64,000 bases of DNA from Symsagittifera roscoffensis (taxonomy: Eukaryota; Xenacoelomorpha; Acoela; Convolutidae). The notes beneath the pieces are model-generated. The model was not told where the DNA came from, did not search any database, and worked only from the letters and a program-made list of their open reading frames with translations. Positions within the stretch are counted from its first letter, which is position 1; each line of letters begins with the position of its first letter. The stretch covers positions 4,290,166-4,354,165 of the forward strand of contig NC_087069.1 of assembly GCF_963678635.1 (NCBI RefSeq), in the 5' to 3' direction. Positions 1 to 11,662 of the stretch are shown here, piece after piece. Both the position numbers and the translations under genes were made by a program.

Positions 1-236
1 CAACTTTCTTAATAATTTTGCTCTATCTTTTATTTGGGCAGTTTAACAACTTAATTAGTTGTTTTTCCCATCGCCCACTTTTACTTTCGCCATTCGCCCA
101 CTAGCCCCCTTCATATTTAAACTGGGGAGGCTCAATGGTTGAACGAGGAGTGGTAATTTATAGCTGAAGGGGGCATTCAACGTAAAATCCACCCCTCTTC
201 TACAGCCCCTGCCCAGTTATCCCTCCCCGTTGTAAC
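1..236. repeat. Left arm of a long inverted-repeat pair
   Basis: This arm matches the reverse complement of 2637-2870. Shared blocks include a GCAGTTTAACAA-like outer segment, CATCGCCCAC, GCCATTCGCC, GGTTGAACGAGG, GGTGGTAATTTATAG and an inner TCCCTCCCCG. The arms differ by substitutions and small indels, so the duplication is old. The arms enclose about 2.4 kb with no coding frame. They could be ends of a foldback DNA element or two opposite copies of one repeat. The outer limit may lie before base 1. Confidence 0.75.
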
Positions 237-2636
237 AAAAGTGGTTAATAATTGATTATCTATAAAAAGTTTACAGATTTCAGATCTGTTGTAGTAAATA
301 TAAAAAATCATCGATTATGTAGTTTTAATAATCGATTATAATGCATTTCGCTTTTCAAAAAACTAAAGTTTTTATCTTCATTAAAAAATCATTGCCAAAT
401 CACTCTGAAACTATGTTTTGTTTCTGCATCACTTTCAATGCTTATTATAAACTGATAATATACATACTATCCACCGGTTATCTATATAATATCTACAGAT
501 CTTATAATGTTTATATGCAGATTATATACAGGCTATATTGACATTATAAACATATTTTATACAGATTATTTTTTGATTTCATCCACATTCTGGCCAGTCA
601 GATAGAATGAGTTTATTGAAACAAAAATATAATGTAGGCTTTTTTTGAAAATTTTGTACTAATGTTTGATCTGAAAGAATTTTTTTCTTACTGTGCAAAT
701 AAAATATAGCAAAAAGTCAATTGCTCCAGGTTAATTTTTTGAATTTTTTTGATGTTATTCTCATAAAAGTGCGCTGAAAAGGTTAAACTTTTAAATGGCA
801 TCTGTGGAAATTTTACACAAAAATGCTTCTCTTAAGTTTTAGATTTTCAAGGAGTTTATATTGATGATTTTCAATCCTAAAAAGTCCAATAAAACTATTT
901 TAATGGATTATAATCCATTTTCGTTTTCAATATAACCGATTATTTTTTATCATAAAGTACATGAGACTTGGTTTTCTACTAAAGAACTGTTTGCCCATCC
1001 ATAACCCCTCTCTCATCCTCCATATCCAAAAAAAATCTTATAAAATCAGTCGGCTCCTTTTCCCCTTCCGTTTGGAAGGGGGGATGGATAGGGAAGGAGG
1101 GACATAATTTAGATAAAATTTGGTATGAATTGCAGGAAAAACTGAGATATTAAGAAAATATGTGCCGAAAAAATTTACGATGAAAAAAATTGAAAACAAA
1201 AAAAAAATTCAATCGATAAAAATCGTTGAAAAGATTTTTTTACGAACAAGTGTTTTGGACAATATAATCAATTTTAGATATTTTGAGTCCTTTGATTTGA
1301 CTTTTGAGTCCTTCTTTAATGGATTACAACCCGTGTTTTTCCCAACGAAACCCCATTTTAATTGATTGCTTTCTGCAGAAAAATTGTTTACTCAGCTTGT
1401 TGCACTTTTTCTCCAAAGTTATGACGAATGAAAGATAAAGTTCCGAGTAGATATTGAATGAGAAGCAAAAAAAATACGTTTACAAAAACATGTTTTTTTT
1501 GGTTGTTTTTTGATTTTTTTGTTGCAAATCTGTTCATTCCCCTCAGTTCACAGTATAAAGTTTACTCCTTCCCCCTTCCCCAGCACAACTGATCGGCGGA
1601 GCTACTCTACGTGAACCCCACCTCTTCAAAAACCAACCTAATGCTTAAACTCGCCCACCGTTCAGTAATCTGGGGGCGAGGAAAGTGGTTTGAAGGGCTA
1701 TGGGGAACTGGGGAGCTGGGGAAAAACTGAGGGTGGAAAAACGGACCCGCAATGACAAAAATGGATGAAAATCGACTTCATACAGAAAAATCTACAGATT
1801 AACGTGAATATAGACTAGATTCATCTACAGCCCCTTTGCGAACAATATTCGATTATGTACACTAAGAATCCATTTTTTTGACTAAAAATAATTGGATTTT
1901 AATGCCAAAATAGTCAATTTTTCAATACAATCTGTAGATAATATGAATATTGTCTTATCTTTATACAATAAAACCTATAGATATTCTGGAGATAACTTGT
2001 AGATAATCTGTATCAAATTGAATATTTTGCCTAAAAACTATAGGGGTCCTAACATTTTCAATTTTGTCCAATTAAAATTTCAAATAATGACTCTTTTTGA
2101 CAACTTCAACAAAAGTTTGCAATCAAGAAAAAATTTCCTAAAATTTATAATGAGCTGAAATCACTACGAAAATTTCAATAAAAAGTATCCATTTTAGAAT
2201 TATTCCAATATACTCACTCTATCTGATTGGCGAGAATGTTGAGGAAATCAGTATGGAATATGTATATAAAAAGTATATAGTTTGTATAAAATCTGTATAT
2301 AATACGCATATAATCTGTATAAAATCTGTATATAATCAGTGTGTTTTCTTTCGATAATCTGTAGATAAGCTTTAGATATTATGTAGATAATCTATAGATA
2401 CTATTTATATGATATGTTCATATTATGCATAATACTTTATGCAGAAAAAAAACAGTTTCAGAAGGATTTGGAAATGATTTTTTAATGAAGATATACAGTT
2501 TAAAATTTTTGCAAAACAAAATCTTTTATAATTGATTATTATAACTACATAGTCGAATTTTTTTATATATATAAGTTCAAAAGATCGGAAATCTGTATAT
2601 TTTTCTATAGTTAATCAATTTTTATCCATTTTGGTC
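237..2636. other. Non-coding interior between the inverted arms
   Basis: No supportable gene. The sequence is very AT-rich. Arrays of AATCTGTATAT / AATCTGTAGAT-type words occur at about 440-560, 1925-2030 and 2265-2410, plus scattered ATCGATTAT and TAATGGATTATAATCC words. A GC-richer patch at about 1555-1740 has runs of C and G but no open frame. Nothing here resembles a transposase. Confidence 0.6.
886..1176 (+). repeat. Dispersed direct repeat, copy A
   Basis: Same order of words as 3358-3612: TTTTAATGGATTATA, GAGACTTGGTTTTC, CCCATCCATAA, AATCAGTCGGCTCC, CCTTCC, GTTTGGAAGG, AAATTGCAG-like and AAAATATG. The copies are diverged by indels. No protein is encoded. It is probably a fragment of a non-autonomous element. 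Confidence 0.65.
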
Positions 2637-2870
2637 ACTGCGGGGAGGGATAAATGGATAGGGGGTTTAGAAGAGGGGTGGAGTTTACGTTGAGTGCCCC
2701 CTTCAACTATAAATTACCACCCCTCGTTCAACCAATGAGAACTTAAATGTGAAGGAGGCTAGGTGGCGAATGGCAAAAAAAACAGTGGGCGATGGTAAAA
2801 ATAACTAAATACTTTGTTAAACTGCCAAATTAAAAAGTAAAATGAGTTAAAAATTTTTAAAATGTATATA
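2637..2870. repeat. Right arm of the long inverted-repeat pair
   Basis: Reverse-complement partner of 1-236. Its inner end, CTGCGGGGAGGGATAAATGG, is also found (as CTGCGGGGAGGGATGAATGG and close variants) inside every unit of the tandem array at 8.3-17.8 kb. That makes this end the marker of a repeat family present many times in the window. A TATA/TGTG-rich microsatellite follows at about 2857-2925. Confidence 0.75.
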
Positions 2871-3127
2871 TAAATAAATATATGTGTAAATAAAAAAATA
2901 AATAAATATATGTGTGTGTGTGAAAAGCATTTTGTTGGAAAGTAAACTGCACCATACAAAAATGAGGGAATTTTGAAATACTGCAAACATCATCAAAAAC
3001 CTTTGAAAAATGTAATGTAAAATTTAACAAAAGTAATGAAAAACTTAACAAATGTAATGATTTATTTGAAACTTTTTGAGAAGGAATATGAAAACTCACT
3101 ATAATTTATCATGATTCAGTAAACTCC

Positions 3128-3209
3128 AGTGCGGGCTGTGTCGCAAATTGAACTATCACGAGAACAACGAAAAGAGACCAACTGAGCTAAGGTAATTACT
3201 CCCCGCACT
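3128..3209 (-). pseudogene. tRNA-like sequence (tRNA-derived SINE or decayed tRNA)
   Basis: On the - strand the ends AGTGCGGG and CCCGCACT pair perfectly over 8 bp. A box A-like TTAGCTCAGTTGGTC lies at 3176-3190 and a box B-like AGTTCAATTTGC at 3143-3154. Box A starts about 19 nt from the 5' end, later than in a real tRNA, and the D stem lacks its 3' strand. I therefore call it tRNA-like and do not assign an anticodon. The wider inverted repeat AAACTCYAGTGCGGG bounds 3121-3216. Confidence 0.5.
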
Positions 3210-3357
3210 AGAGTTTCATGGAAACTAATGGAGGTTTTGGGGTTATATTGACAAAGACTCTAACAAACTAATAGCTTTTTATGACATATTCAACCTTGAG
3301 ATAGATTATATCGATCAGATCGATTAGATCGATTAATTTCATATCGATTATTTTGAT

Positions 3358-3612
3358 TCTAAAAAGTTCAAAAAAACTTTTTTAATGGATTATAGTCCAT
3401 TTTTGCTTTCAATCTATGAGACTTGGTTTTCCAGTTAAAAACTGTTTACCCATCCATAAGCCCTCCTTGATCCCTTATATCAAAAAACAAAATCAGTCGG
3501 CTCCATTCTCCCTTCCTCGTTTGGAAGGTGGATACAGAGGGAAAGAGGATATTGTTGGGTATAAATTGCAGCAAAAAATAAGAAATTAGAAAATATGCGC
3601 AGAAAAAAACGG
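3358..3612 (+). repeat. Dispersed direct repeat, copy B
   Basis: Second copy of the repeat at 886-1176, in the same orientation, with the same block order but lacking the ATAACCGATTATTTTTTATC insert of copy A. It has no coding content. Confidence 0.65.
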
Positions 3613-4927
3613 TGAGAAAAACTGCAAACAAGATAAACGTTTTCATAGGTAAAATACATATCACGTTCACTTCTCACTTTGCGACTGAAAATGTTAGGCC
3701 AATAGTCAACTGTCAAATTTTCATTACTCTACACTGTTTTTTGTAAATTTCAGACAAGATTTGAAAAGATTTCACCATTTCTTCATTTTAATTATTTTTA
3801 TAGATTAAAATTCATTTTATTGATTTGACTTAAATTAATATTATAATCCAGTTTAAATCGGTTATTTTTTGTTTAGATTGACATTTTCAGATTTATATTA
3901 ATTTTAGAGACCTACAATGAAAATCCACTACAATTCATTATTGTCAATATTTTCCAATGAGGGTCCCATCCTTTTCGTTTTCCATTTCTTTTCACCTGAT
4001 AGCTTTGCAGTGTAGGAATGAATGAAAATTTCCGTTTCGTTGTAAAATTTCTGATTCTTTCAAGAATTACAGCAACCAAATTAAGTGTAAAATTTTTTGG
4101 CGAAAGAAGCATCTGGACATAGAAACATTTTGAACACGCAAAGAGCTTCACTGGTGAAAACCAGTCGTGTTTTAATGAGCTTTGGTCTGTAGGGATAAGC
4201 GATTACTGAACGCAAATTACTTCGCCTGCAGTGTTTGATGGTTGTGCTAATCTTGATCAATCGATTGTTTACAATTCATCAATCCAAAAATAGATTGATT
4301 AATCACGCATCCCGCGCTGACAAACTTAAGATTGAAATCGGATAAAATATTGTAAAAAATTCGATTTACTATAGCCCATTTATTTGCGTAAATCAATTTA
4401 AAATAGATTAAATGGATTTTTACGGAAAAATAAAAAAAATTATTGCATAAAAATGGATTTAAATTGATTTAAATAGATATTTGCAAGATAGTAAAAATCA
4501 TCAAAATCTTTAATTTAATTGACTTACATAACTAGTTTTTGCTTCGGCGTTTCAGCAAATTGTTTTTCTCAAGAAAACCTTGAGGAGAGCTACAGGGAGC
4601 AAGAGTCACTCGAGGAAAGTTTTGTAGCGCAAACTCTTGTGTTCAAGGGATTCGCTTTCACGTTTTGCAAAACTAAGGGATTCCGCGGTAACGCGAAGTA
4701 AAGCTATGCACAATTTGTTCATATGTCATTTTTTCGATCAACATTCTAGGTTGAATACGTTTAGGCAAATACCATATAGTTGAAAAGACAAATTTAAAAA
4801 AAATCAATCGTTGTGCAGAAAATATAGATATTAGCTATCCTCCTAGCTTGCCTTCAGGCCAAACATCATTTTGAAAATGTATTTGAAAAAAGTATGTTAA
4901 AATTTTAGTTCAACTATTTTTTTACTG
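3613..4927. other. Non-coding AT-rich stretch
   Basis: No supportable gene. It contains scattered GATTAAATGGATTT / AAATTGATTTAAAT words around 4360-4480, resembling short degenerate repeats that recur near 5840-5950. A short open stretch at 4519-4701 has no recognisable motif and no splice context that I trust. Confidence 0.5.
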
Positions 4928-5777
4928 CCCGGGTTGTCCAAAAATGCTTATCCTACAATTCTCATTTATGAAAAAATGGTTATCATACTTTTTCGTACAT
5001 CGTACAATTCCATAGATACATAGTAGGTTAAGAAAACTCTAAGATTTTTTTAACATGAAAATTCTAGGACAAGCATTTTTTTCAGAAACCAAAAACTTTT
5101 TCAAAACTTTATTTCTCAAAATTTTTATGATGTGTTCGTGGCCGAACGACCTAAATTGCGTAAGAGTAATTTTCACAAACCATATACTGAAAGCATCAAA
5201 CTTTAAAGTTTTGGAAAAGTTTTCATAGATTATTGCTTTTTAGAAATAGATTCAAGTTATCAGACATTGATCAGGGCATATATAGACATGCCATAGAAAA
5301 GTAATAGCACTTTTTGGCCTGTTCGAAAAAAGTTATGAGAAACGCAAAAAAACCCAATTTTTGTGCATCCAGGACTACGTAATGCAGACAAAAAAAAAGA
5401 TTTACATGCAAAAATTTATTTTTGAAAAATGTTTATTTGAGTACAAAATTCAATTTGCGGTTGAAAAAAAAAATTGGAGCGATTTCATTTTTTGTGGAAA
5501 AACTTTTGTTGTCGCCATCAAAAAAAAACTGTTGATACAATTTTCATATTTTGAAATTGTATGATAACCAATTTTTTTTTCATCACATGACTGATTTATT
5601 TGGTTCAAATAGTCGCAGAAACTAGTTCGAATTTATTTTCTATCTTTTTTCGAAAATGTATGAAAGTTGTATGACTAGCATTTTTCCGTTCATTTGGTGT
5701 AAGGATTTGTATGATAAGCATTTTCGGTGTATGGAATTGTAAGATAAGCATTTTTGGTTTATAGAGGTCAACCCGGG
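4928..5777. mobile_element. 850-bp non-autonomous DNA element with terminal inverted repeats
   Basis: It begins CCCGGGTTG(TCC)AAAAATGCTTATCCTACAATTC and ends with the reverse complement, GAATTGTAAGATAAGCATTTTTGG...CAACCCGGG. Subterminal copies of a GTATGATAAGCATTTT word recur near the right end (about 5665-5760) and of its complement near the left end. There is no transposase frame, so this is a MITE-like derivative. No target-site duplication is clear. Confidence 0.75.
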
Positions 5778-6485
5778 TGTTTTATAATCTACAAAATCTA
5801 TATATAATCTGTGTAAAATGTGTGCACAGAATGTAGTTAAAGATCACTTTAAATCGAATTAAATCGACTTTGTTTTTTCCTGAAATCTCTAGGGAAATAA
5901 AAGTAAAAATGGTGAAAAGAAGGGTTTAAATCGATTTACAATCGATTGATATTGATTTTTCAGCTACATTTTGTCAACCAACTAAATGGATCAAGAATGG
6001 ATTTCGATAGCTTTTTTCAAGGTCTCTGCTACCTTATTTGTATAAAATCGATCGCGATCCAATTTTTGTCTGTACGGGATTGTTATTATCTGTATAGATT
6101 ACAAGGGAGAGATACAATACAGCTGATTGTCTTTCTGCTTTTTCCTTGGAGTTTATTGACTATTATTGTGAATAAAAAACCTTTTTTGTACCGGAAATCA
6201 CAAATTTTGGCCATGCTATCCCCAAATGTCCATTTTTTTAAACCTGGCGTGATTGATGGAATGCTAACAAGCGCCTCTGGTTAAGCGTAACTTGTAGAAA
6301 AAACCGTAAGCCAAATTAGTTTGAGATATTTTCGCGTAGACCAAGTTGGTACAAAAGTTCATCTCGGAAGTTGACACGAATAAACTTCGCGTACACAACA
6401 TCATGGTTAAATCCGTTCTGCACAGTATTCGCCAAACACTATTAAAATAGTTATGAAAGTGATCATAAACATAATCCCATTATAA
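5778..6485. other. Non-coding interval
   Basis: No gene is supported. AATCTGTGTAAAATGTGTG and AAATCGATTTACAATCGATTG words resemble the degenerate repeats further left. The open frame at 5946-6284 is hydrophobic but has no family signature and lies in low-complexity AT-rich DNA. Confidence 0.45.
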
Positions 6486-6629
6486 GATTTGGCCGAATTT
6501 AGCTAAAACTAACGTTGGAAACTTTTTTTAGTTATAACCACATTCATGACAGCCATGATAAAAATCGTAATAACTGTAGTAACTAAAAATTTTTTCCAGT
6601 GTTGATTTTTGCTAAATTCGGTCAAAGCC
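6486..6629. mobile_element. Hairpin (MITE-like) element
   Basis: The left arm GATTTGGCCGAATTTAGC...GTTGGAAACTTTTTTTAGTTA (6486-6537) is matched in reverse complement by AACTAAAAATTTTTTCCAGT...GCTAAATTCGGTCAAAGCC (6580-6629). The arms are about 50 bp with several mismatches around a ~42-bp loop. There is no coding capacity. This is the layout of a small foldback MITE. Confidence 0.7.
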
Positions 6630-7039
6630 ATATAAAGGATGCCGTTTTTTCTCGCAAAAAAAATCCGAACCCTGAGTGAAGGAATGTAGTCGCGGAATTT
6701 TAGGATTTAAAGATTGTTTTTGTCCCATGAAAACTCGCCGCAATTTCAGTGAACTCAGCATTAATCAGTTGTTGTATGAGCCCAATGAGGATTTGAAATT
6801 AGATTTTGAGTCACCAAAACTGGTAATCCGATTGAGGAAAAAGAACCACCTTTCAATGAGACGACGGAGCAGACAACCTACTTTCCAAAATAAAATTTGG
6901 GAATGATATTCCTGAGCATAAATTAGAACTTCCAGAGAATTATAGACTTTTGTCTTGGGCGTTGTGAGCGCTGCTAAGCACTAGCGCTCACATCGCGCAA
7001 GACAACAGTCAACAACTAAGTAGAAGTTCTAAAAAACGC

Positions 7040-7849
7040 TCATAGTCTAAAAGGACTATGATTCCCAATTTTGGAAGTCGCCTTCGCAGCCTGCCAGAAA
7101 TTAGTGACAGGAGCTTTATGGACAGGGAAGGCAACGCGAGAGTCCCAAGCAAAAGCTAGAGGTGAGATGATCCGGAAAATGGCAATTCGGTTTAGTTGAA
7201 CAAAAGGCTAGTAAAAAATAACAAAAAAATGCAAACAATGGCCACGTAATCTATGAGCCACATGGAACACAAAACGAGGCCAAGCTGTGCACTGGATAGG
7301 CGCACAATTTTGTGTCTGCGTTTTACTGGATTCCAGAGACAAATCTTTAAACTTGTTCCAAAATCTAAGTGGAATCCACTTCAAAATTTCCGTGGATTCC
7401 GAGTACAAATACCTGTAACGTAAAACTTGTGGTCACATTTTTTGGGCCGAGGGTTCAGCAAAACAACAACAAAGCTAGTTGAAGTTGGTTCCGCAACTGT
7501 AGGTGGATGTTTCCAAAACGCAAATGGAGTCCGCAAATGTAAGCAGATTCCAGAAAATGTAAGTGGCTGCCGAATTTTTGTTTAATACTGAACTTGCAAA
7601 AAAAAAAACAATTAAAAGCTAGAGCTGGAATTCTTATCTGTAACAATGAGGAAATAATAGGAAGGCTAACTAAATCGGTGATTGCCAATTTTAGTATTGG
7701 AAGACATACCACAGCAAGCGATTTAATTTTGAATTACAACATCGAATGAATTGATTAAATGGAGTTGATAGGTTGAAAATGTTTGGAAACACAAACTATA
7801 GCATATCACCGAAGTAGGTCAGTATTTGAGACGAATCGAGAAGAAAGCC
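7040..7849. repeat. Composite dispersed repeat, copy 1
   Basis: Closely matches 17940-18778 in the same order: AAGTCG-CTTCGCAGC, GGCAAAAGCCAGAGGTGAGAT-like, ACGAGGCCAAGCTGTGCACTGGATAGG, TTCCAGAGACAA, GTGGAATCCACTTCAAAATT, GCTGGAATTCTTATCTGTAAC and TCGCCGAAGTAGGTCAGTATT. Its right end is the same sequence that ends each tandem-array unit and abuts the TIR element at 7850. It is non-coding. Confidence 0.7.
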
Positions 7850-8309
7850 AGGGTACTACTATGATAGAGTGGTCCCTAAAAAAGCATTTATGAGAGACAA
7901 ATCAGGCAAGCGTATAGCATGTAATAGTTTGAAAACTAATAAGTCTGCAATCTAACCATTTCAAAATCTCGCGCTATTTAATGAATAAGATCTCTATCAG
8001 ACTGAAAATTTTAATAACTGTATTGCTTACATCAAGAGATGTGCTTGCTTCAATTTGTTTTACAAAATTACGAGCCAAAAATGATTTAACATCTTTGTGA
8101 TCAAACTCATTTATTGAAATTATTCATCTTCAAAAACAGTGAGAGGAGAAGTTTTAGGAAAAAGGCAAAAAAATTCATGTTTCGAACAATGAATTGTAAT
8201 CTTTCTGAATAGCTAGCTCTTAACTTTTAAACTATTTTAGAGCTCTAAATTTCGTTTTCTCGAAGAATCTGGTTATTTTAAAGGGACCACTTTATCGCAG
8301 TAGTACCCT
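7850..8309. mobile_element. 460-bp TIR element, founder-like copy
   Basis: It starts AGGGTACTACTATGATAGAGTGGTCCCT and ends AGGGACCACTTTATCGCAGTAGTACCCT, near-perfect terminal inverted repeats of about 28 bp. There is no coding capacity and no clear target-site duplication. Seven further copies lie at 11208-11662, 12364-12819, 13522-13976, 14672-15126, 15972-16427, 17129-17583 and 19098-19554. The TIRs are best kept here and at 19098; the array copies share derived changes (GATTGGTCCC, GTTGAACTC). Confidence 0.75.
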
Positions 8310-8340
8310 TTTTGAGGAGAGAAAAATTTATAACAACAAC

Positions 8341-9010
8341 TGTCAATATAAATTGCAGAAATGGGAAAAACTAAGATCGGAGAAATTGAAAACTAAAATG
8401 TAACCACTGAAAACAATCAAATACAGATGGGATTCAAACGTGCGCACGGAGACTGTATTGGAATTGCAGTTTAAAGCCTTAACTACCCTGCGGGGAGGGA
8501 TGAATGGATAGGGGGAGTAGTAGAAGAGTGAAGCGATCAGGGGAGGGGAGTGGGTGCTGACCCCATGTATTAACATAGGCTATAGAGTATCCGGTCAGCA
8601 CCCTATGTATTAACATAGGCTGTAGATTTCCCAATGTATTAAGAGAGGGAATAGGTTTCCTATGTATTGAGATGGTAAGGTTTCAGATGGTAACTTTCAG
8701 AAAAATTTTTGGAGCCCGAATTTTTTGAGTTCGATTTTGCCGATACTTGCGTTTCTTAGCTAGCTTCTACAGTTTAGATGTTTTGATTATTGTTTTATAT
8801 GTTTGATTCAACGAGAAAACTATCTAAAGCTATACTGAAACCTAACTTTGATAACACCTAAATTGATAAACCTAAAGTGATAAGGTTTGCAAACACAGCC
8901 CACAGCATATCGCCGAAGTAGGTCAGTATTTGAGATGAATCGAGAGGAAAACCAAATCTTGAAGGCAGTATTTAAGATGAGATGAAAGCACACCCAGTGT
9001 ACAACCAGGG
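8341..9010. repeat. Short (671-bp) array unit, first
   Basis: Runs from the TAAATTGCAGAAATGGG start to the end motif CACCCAGTGTACAACCAGGGTACTACTA, which fuses directly to the next CAAATTGCAG. The ~486 bp that hold the TIR element in full units are missing at this junction. Only the first bases of the left TIR (AGGGTACTACTA) remain. Confidence 0.75.
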
Positions 9011-11207
9011 TACTACTACAAATTGCAGAAATGGGAAAAACTAAGGTCGGAGAAATTGAAAACTAAAATGTAACCACTGAAAAACAATCAAATACAGATG
9101 GGATTCAAACGTGCGCACGGAGACTGTATTGGAATTGCAGTTTAAAGCCTTAACTACACTGCGGCGAGGGATGAATGGATAGGGGGAGTAGAAGAAGAGT
9201 GAAGCGATCAGGGGAGGGGAGTGGGTGCTGACCCCATGTATTAACATAGGCTATAGAGTATCCGGTCAGCACCCTATGTATTAACATAGGCTGTAGTTTT
9301 CCCAATGTATTAAGAGAGGGAATAGTTTTCCTATGTATTGAGATGGTAAGGTTTCAGATGGTAACTTTCAGAAAAATTTTTGGAGCCCGAATTTTTTGAG
9401 TTCGATTTTGCCGATACTTGCGTTTCTTAGCTAGCTTCTACAGTTTAGATATTTTGATTATTGTTTTGTAGGTTTGATTCAACGAGAAAACTATCTAAAG
9501 CTATACTGAAACCTAACTTTGATAAAACCTAAATTGATAAACCTAAAGTGATAAGGTTTGGAAACACAGCCCAAAGCATATCGCCGAAGTAGGTCAGTAT
9601 TTGAGATGAATCGAGAGGAAAACCAAATCTTGAAGGCAGTATTTAAGATGAGATGAAAGCACACCCGGTGCACAACCAGGGTACTACTATTATAGATTGG
9701 TCCCTTTTGATAAAACCTAAATTGATAAACCTAAAGTGATAAGGTTTGGAAACACAGACCACAGCATATCGCCGAAGTAGGTCAGTATTTGAGATGAATC
9801 GAGAGGAAAACCAAATCTTGAAGGCAGTATTTAAGATGAGATGAAAGCACACCCAGTGTACAACCAGGGTACTACTACAAATTGCAGAAATGGGAAAAAC
9901 TAAGGTCGGAGAAATTGAAAACTAAAATGTAACCACTGAAAAACAATCAAATACAGATGGGATTCAAACGTGCGCACGGAGACTGTATTGGAATTGCAGT
10001 TTAAAGCCTTAACTACACTGCGGCGAGGGATGAATGGATAGGGGGAGTAGTAGAAGAGTGAAGCGATCAGGGGAGGGGAGTGGGTGCTGACCCCATGTAT
10101 TAACATAGGCTATAGAAAATCCGGTCAGCACCCTATGTATTAACATAGGCTGTAGATTTCCCAATGTATTAAGAGAGGGAATAGGTTTCCTATGTATTGA
10201 GATGGTAAGGTTTCAGATGGTAACTTTCAGAAAAATTTTTGAAGCCCGAATTTTTTGAGTTCGATTTTGCCGATACTTGCGTTTCTTAGCTAGCTTCTAC
10301 AGTTTAGATATTTTGATTATTGTTTTATAGGTTTGATTCAACGAGAAAACTATCTAAAGCTATACTGAAACCTAACTTTGATGAAACCTAAATTGATAAA
10401 ACTAAAGTTATAAGGTTTGGGAACACTGACCACAGCATATCGCCGAAGTAGGTCAGTCTTTGAGATGAATCGAGAGGAAAACCAAATCTTGAAGGCAGTA
10501 TTTAAGATGAGATGAAAGCACACCCAGTGTACAACCAGGGTACTACTACAAATTGCAGAAATGGGAAAAACTAAGGTCGGAGAAATTGAAAACTAAAATG
10601 TAACCACTGAAAAACAATCAAATACAGATGGGATTCAAACGTGCGCACGGAGACTGTATTGGAATTGCAGTTTAAAGCCTTAACTACACTGCGGCGAGGG
10701 ATGAATGGATAGGGGGAGTAGTAGAAGAGTGAAGCGATCAGGGGAGGGGAGTGGGTGCTGACCCCATGTATTAACATAGGCTATAGAAAATCCGGTCAGC
10801 ACCCTATGTATTAACATAGGCTGTAGATTTCCCAATGTATTAAGAGAGGGAATAGGTTTCCTATGTATTGAGATGGTAAGGTTTCAGATGGTAACTTTCA
10901 GAAAAATTTTTGAAGCCCGAATTTTTTGAGTTCGATTTTGCCGATACTTGCGTTTCTTAGCTAGCTTCTACAGTTTAGATATTTTGATTATTGTTTTATA
11001 GGTTTGATTCAACGAGAAAACTATCTAAAGCTATACTGAAACCTAACTTTGATGAAACCTAAATTGATAAACCTAAAGTGATAAGGTTTGGAAACACAGA
11101 CCACATCATATCGCCGAAGTAGGTCAGTATTTGAGATGAATCGAGAGGAAAACCAAATCTTGAAGGCAGTATTTAAGATGAGATGAAAGCACACCCAGTG
11201 TACAACC

Positions 11208-11662
11208 AGGGTACTACTATTATAGATTGGTCCCTAAAAAGCAACTATGATAGACAAATCGAGCTTGCGAATAGCATGCAAAATTTTGAAATTAATTAGT
11301 TTGTAAATTAATCATTTCAAAAGTCTCGCATACTTTTTGACGAGTAAGAAAATCTTCAGTCAGCAAATTATTATAATTATATTGTTAACATCAATAAAAA
11401 TGTCGCTGTAATTTATATACAATTTACGAACCATGAATGCTTTAACATATTTGTGATCAAAACTCAATTATTTTAATTACACAACTTTAAAAACCGAGCA
11501 GAAGTTTTAGGAAAAACGAATAAAAGTTGAAGTTTCAAATTACGAAGCGTCATCTTTCTGAATGGCTAACTCAAATTTATTAAACAAGTTTAGAGCTCTA
11601 AATGTAATTTTGTCAAAGAATCTGGTTATTTTAAAGGGAATTCTTTATCATAGTTGAACTCT
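11208..11662. mobile_element. TIR element copy inside array unit
   Basis: Left terminus AGGGTACTACTATTATAGATTGGTCCC; right terminus reads GGGAATTCTTTATCATAGTTGAACTC, the decayed TIR. It is the first full-unit copy after the two 671-bp spacings. Confidence 0.7.

Noticed and set aside
5946-6284. 112-codon + strand frame preceded by TTTTTCAG
   Set aside because: The acceptor-like site is attractive, but the peptide has no recognised features and no donor or partner exon is evident.
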